Origin: Actinomycetes bacterium
GTDB lineage: Bacteria > Actinomycetota > Actinomycetes > Nanopelagicales > Nanopelagicaceae
Assembly: GCA_025360085.1 (NCBI GenBank)
Contig: JANYCW010000005.1
Span: 1-64,000 of the forward strand
DNA length: 64,000 bases
Reading direction: 5' to 3'
The position numbers and the translations under genes were made by a program. The notes beneath the pieces were generated by a model, which was not told the origin of the DNA, did not search any database, and worked only from the letters and a program-made list of their open reading frames with translations. Positions within the stretch are counted from its first letter, which is position 1, and each line of letters begins with the position of its first letter. This document shows positions 62,734-64,000 of this stretch, piece after piece.

Positions 62734-63631
62734 ATATCCTTATCCGTTGTTGTCCAATCGCCGCACCTAGCAAAACAATCGCCGCACCCACAGGTTCATA
62801 CCAAAAGATATTTTCACCAAGAAAAATAATCCCGAGAATTACTGCGACTACCGGAGTCACATATGTCACGGTGCTTGCCACTGCACTTCCAGCAGCCTCC
62901 ATTATTTTAAAGTTCCAGATATAAGCAAATCCACTTCCAAATACGCCGAGCGCAATCATGGCCAATACTGGGCCAGGGCGGTACCCATCTTTTGCAACTC
63001 CATCGATTAAGAAGAAAGGTAAAAGAGTAAGAGCGCCTGCACTGACTTGGACTGCGGCGAGAGCTTCAGGTTGGAGTTTTTTTGGTAAAACGAATTTTCG
63101 AGCGTAGGGAAATGAAAAACCATAACAGGCAACGGCAAGCAAAAGTGCCAGTACTGCGCCAATTGGATTATCTCCGAGACCTTGCCACGCACCCAGCACA
63201 GTTAGAACTCCAATAAAACCAAGTAATAAACCAAATACCTGATAGTTCTTAGGTTTTTCTTCTCGAAAGATGATCATGATTGCAAGTAAGGTCATTAAGG
63301 GAGTTACCGCATTAATTATTCCTGCGAGTATTGATGTGACCTCAGTTTCGGCCACCGCAAATAACACTCCGGGTATAACATTTAAGAGAAGTGAGATCAC
63401 CCAAAGGTGTAGCCAGATTCTTTTTTCCTTTGGAAGTTTGATTTTTTTCAAGCGCGCCCAGAAAACAAGGGTGAGCGCCCCCATTGATACCCTTCCAAAG
63501 GCAACTCCGATGGGGGTTAAAAACTCAAGGCCTAACTTGATAAAGATAAAGGAAGCGCCCCATACAGCGCCTAAGGCGACATAAAGGCCGACCCAGGACT
63601 TCTTCTCACTACCCACGAAGTGAAGATACAT
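62720..63631 (-). CDS. EamA/DMT-superfamily transporter
   Basis: A 10-helix drug/metabolite exporter-type protein with two EamA repeats: ALGAVWGASFIFIKLGLEFL (first half) and ALGVFGSGFAYIWNFKIMEAAGSAVASTVTYVTPVVAVILG (second). The track start is TTG 63667; ATG 63631 (MYLHFVGSEKKSW) looks better, giving 303 aa, but neither has a good ribosome site. The substrate is unknown. The end overlaps the permease gene by 14 bp. Confidence 0.87.
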   Translation of the reverse strand: MYLHFVGSEKKSWVGLYVALGAVWGASFIFIKLGLEFLTPIGVAFGRVSMGALTLVFWARLKKIKLPKEKRIWLHLWVISLLLNVIPGVLFAVAETEVTSILAGIINAVTPLMTLLAIMIIFREEKPKNYQVFGLLLGFIGVLTVLGAWQGLGDNPIGAVLALLLAVACYGFSFPYARKFVLPKKLQPEALAAVQVSAGALTLLPFFLIDGVAKDGYRPGPVLAMIALGVFGSGFAYIWNFKIMEAAGSAVASTVTYVTPVVAVILGIIFLGENIFWYEPVGAAIVLLGAAIGQQRIRIFNRS

Positions 63632-63824
63632 GGATGTACGCAGAATTTTGTTGGTAAGAATGACCAATAATCCACGGTAGAATTAGACACGTTGGTGCAC
63701 CCGCATCAAACCCCAAAGCGCCGCACATGCAGCGCTACTTGCGAGTCTTATCACGACCCTGACGGCCATTTAATTGCCAGTCACACCCGAGACGCGCTTG
63801 TCGTCTCGATTGGTATGCATTTCT
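63632..63824 (+). other. Upstream region of the right-edge gene
   Basis: About 190 bp without a confident gene. TAGAAT at 63678-63683 on the plus strand is a good -10 candidate and would give a leader of ~135 nt. A stem AGCGC...GCGCT lies near 63718-63736. The track ORF at 63692 (TTG start) has no ribosome site and overlaps the next gene out of frame; I do not call it. Confidence 0.45.
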
Positions 63825-64000
63825 ATGTCTCTACAACCACGTACTACCGCGCCCGGAAAAGCCCGTCGCGCAGCATCTGTTGGTAAACCTAAGCGCACTA
63901 AGAAGGCTGCCGCCTTCATAGCTGCTGATCCAAAAGCCCGTCACACCACCGCGCATAAAAATGCGCGTAAAGGCGTAGTTGCCCTTAATAAATCAGATGT
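63825..64000 (+). CDS. Lys/Arg/Ala-rich protein, partial at right edge, unknown
   Basis: Not in the ORF track because it runs off the edge. ATG 63825 opens 58 codons without a stop (MSLQPRTTAPGKARRAASV and onward), strongly basic and rich in Ala, Lys, Arg and Thr, with no hydrophobic segment. Codon use looks coding. It could be a small nucleoid-like protein or the disordered basic N-terminus of a larger RNA- or DNA-binding protein such as a helicase. No Shine-Dalgarno sequence precedes the ATG, so the true start is uncertain. Confidence 0.55.
   Translation, partial: MSLQPRTTAPGKARRAASVGKPKRTKKAAAFIAADPKARHTTAHKNARKGVVALNKSD

Noticed and set aside
63692-63886. 64-aa ORF in the track near the right edge
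   Set aside because: TTG start without a ribosome site, atypical composition, and it overlaps the basic protein in another frame.
1-64000. tRNA, rRNA, CRISPR, IS or prophage elements
   Set aside because: No tRNA-like cloverleaf, repeat-spacer array, transposase or terminal inverted repeats seen by eye; a covariance-model scan would be needed to exclude small RNAs.

Overview
The window looks like a piece of the chromosome of a streamlined, low-GC actinobacterium, probably of the freshwater acI / Nanopelagicales type. Three things suggest this. Base composition looks mid-40s % GC by eye. Gene order follows two actinobacterial blocks known from Mycobacterium tuberculosis: a men/ccs block (Rv0558 down to Rv0525) and a radA-clpC-lysS-fol-ftsH-hpt-tilS block (Rv3585 up to Rv3625c). 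Coding density is extreme, with overlapping stops and starts. The lineage is an inference; the synteny rests on general knowledge, not on a search. I see no rRNA, tRNA, CRISPR array, insertion sequence or prophage.

Layout. 1-9538 (minus): respiratory complex I, nuoA to nuoJ, cut by the left edge. 9579-17522: menaquinone synthesis (menG, menF, menD, menC, menB, menE, menA) with bioY inside it. 17530-22862: a small membrane protein, the System II cytochrome c maturation operon (ccsA, resB, ccdA, tlpA, phosphoglycerate-mutase-like protein) and a HAD phosphatase. 22903-28025: XPB helicase and its usual partner protein, separated by an M20 peptidase, then a glutaredoxin-like protein. 28120-33338: a secreted zinc metalloprotease, an exported unknown protein, proC and a Cys-rich protein. 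33365-36107: radA, mutY and an acetyltransferase. 36061-48605 (minus): two tiny ORFs, clpC, an ArgA-like acetyltransferase, lysS, coaX, panC, folK/B/P/E, ftsH, hpt, tilS. 48615-64000: NlpC/P60 hydrolase, ABC exporter, metZ, ctaB, an acidic membrane protein, a beta-propeller gene broken by one stop codon, PBP4-type carboxypeptidase, tRNA/rRNA methyltransferase, MFS transporter, LMW phosphatase plus TPR protein, a large exported protein, a nickel/cobalt permease, an EamA transporter and the start of a Lys/Arg/Ala-rich protein.

How it fits together. Complex I reduces menaquinone, which the men genes make. The ccs genes mature c-type cytochromes and ctaB makes heme O, so the window holds much of an aerobic menaquinone-cytochrome respiratory chain. 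The fol/pan/coaX genes supply folate and pantothenate/CoA, while ftsH and clpC provide proteolysis.

The most informative non-gene signals are these. (1) A repeated start architecture, TAnnnT followed by 6-8 nt and then ATG/GTG, at about 15 transcription-unit heads on both strands; this is the pattern expected of leaderless mRNAs. (2) Eight convergent gene ends that abut or overlap, with no room for terminators. (3) A palindrome matching the Nur (nickel regulator) box layout just before the nickel permease. (4) A single in-frame TAG in the beta-propeller gene. (5) Two unannotated small ORFs after clpC, in one frame separated by a TAG, the first having nearly the same ribosome binding region as clpC.
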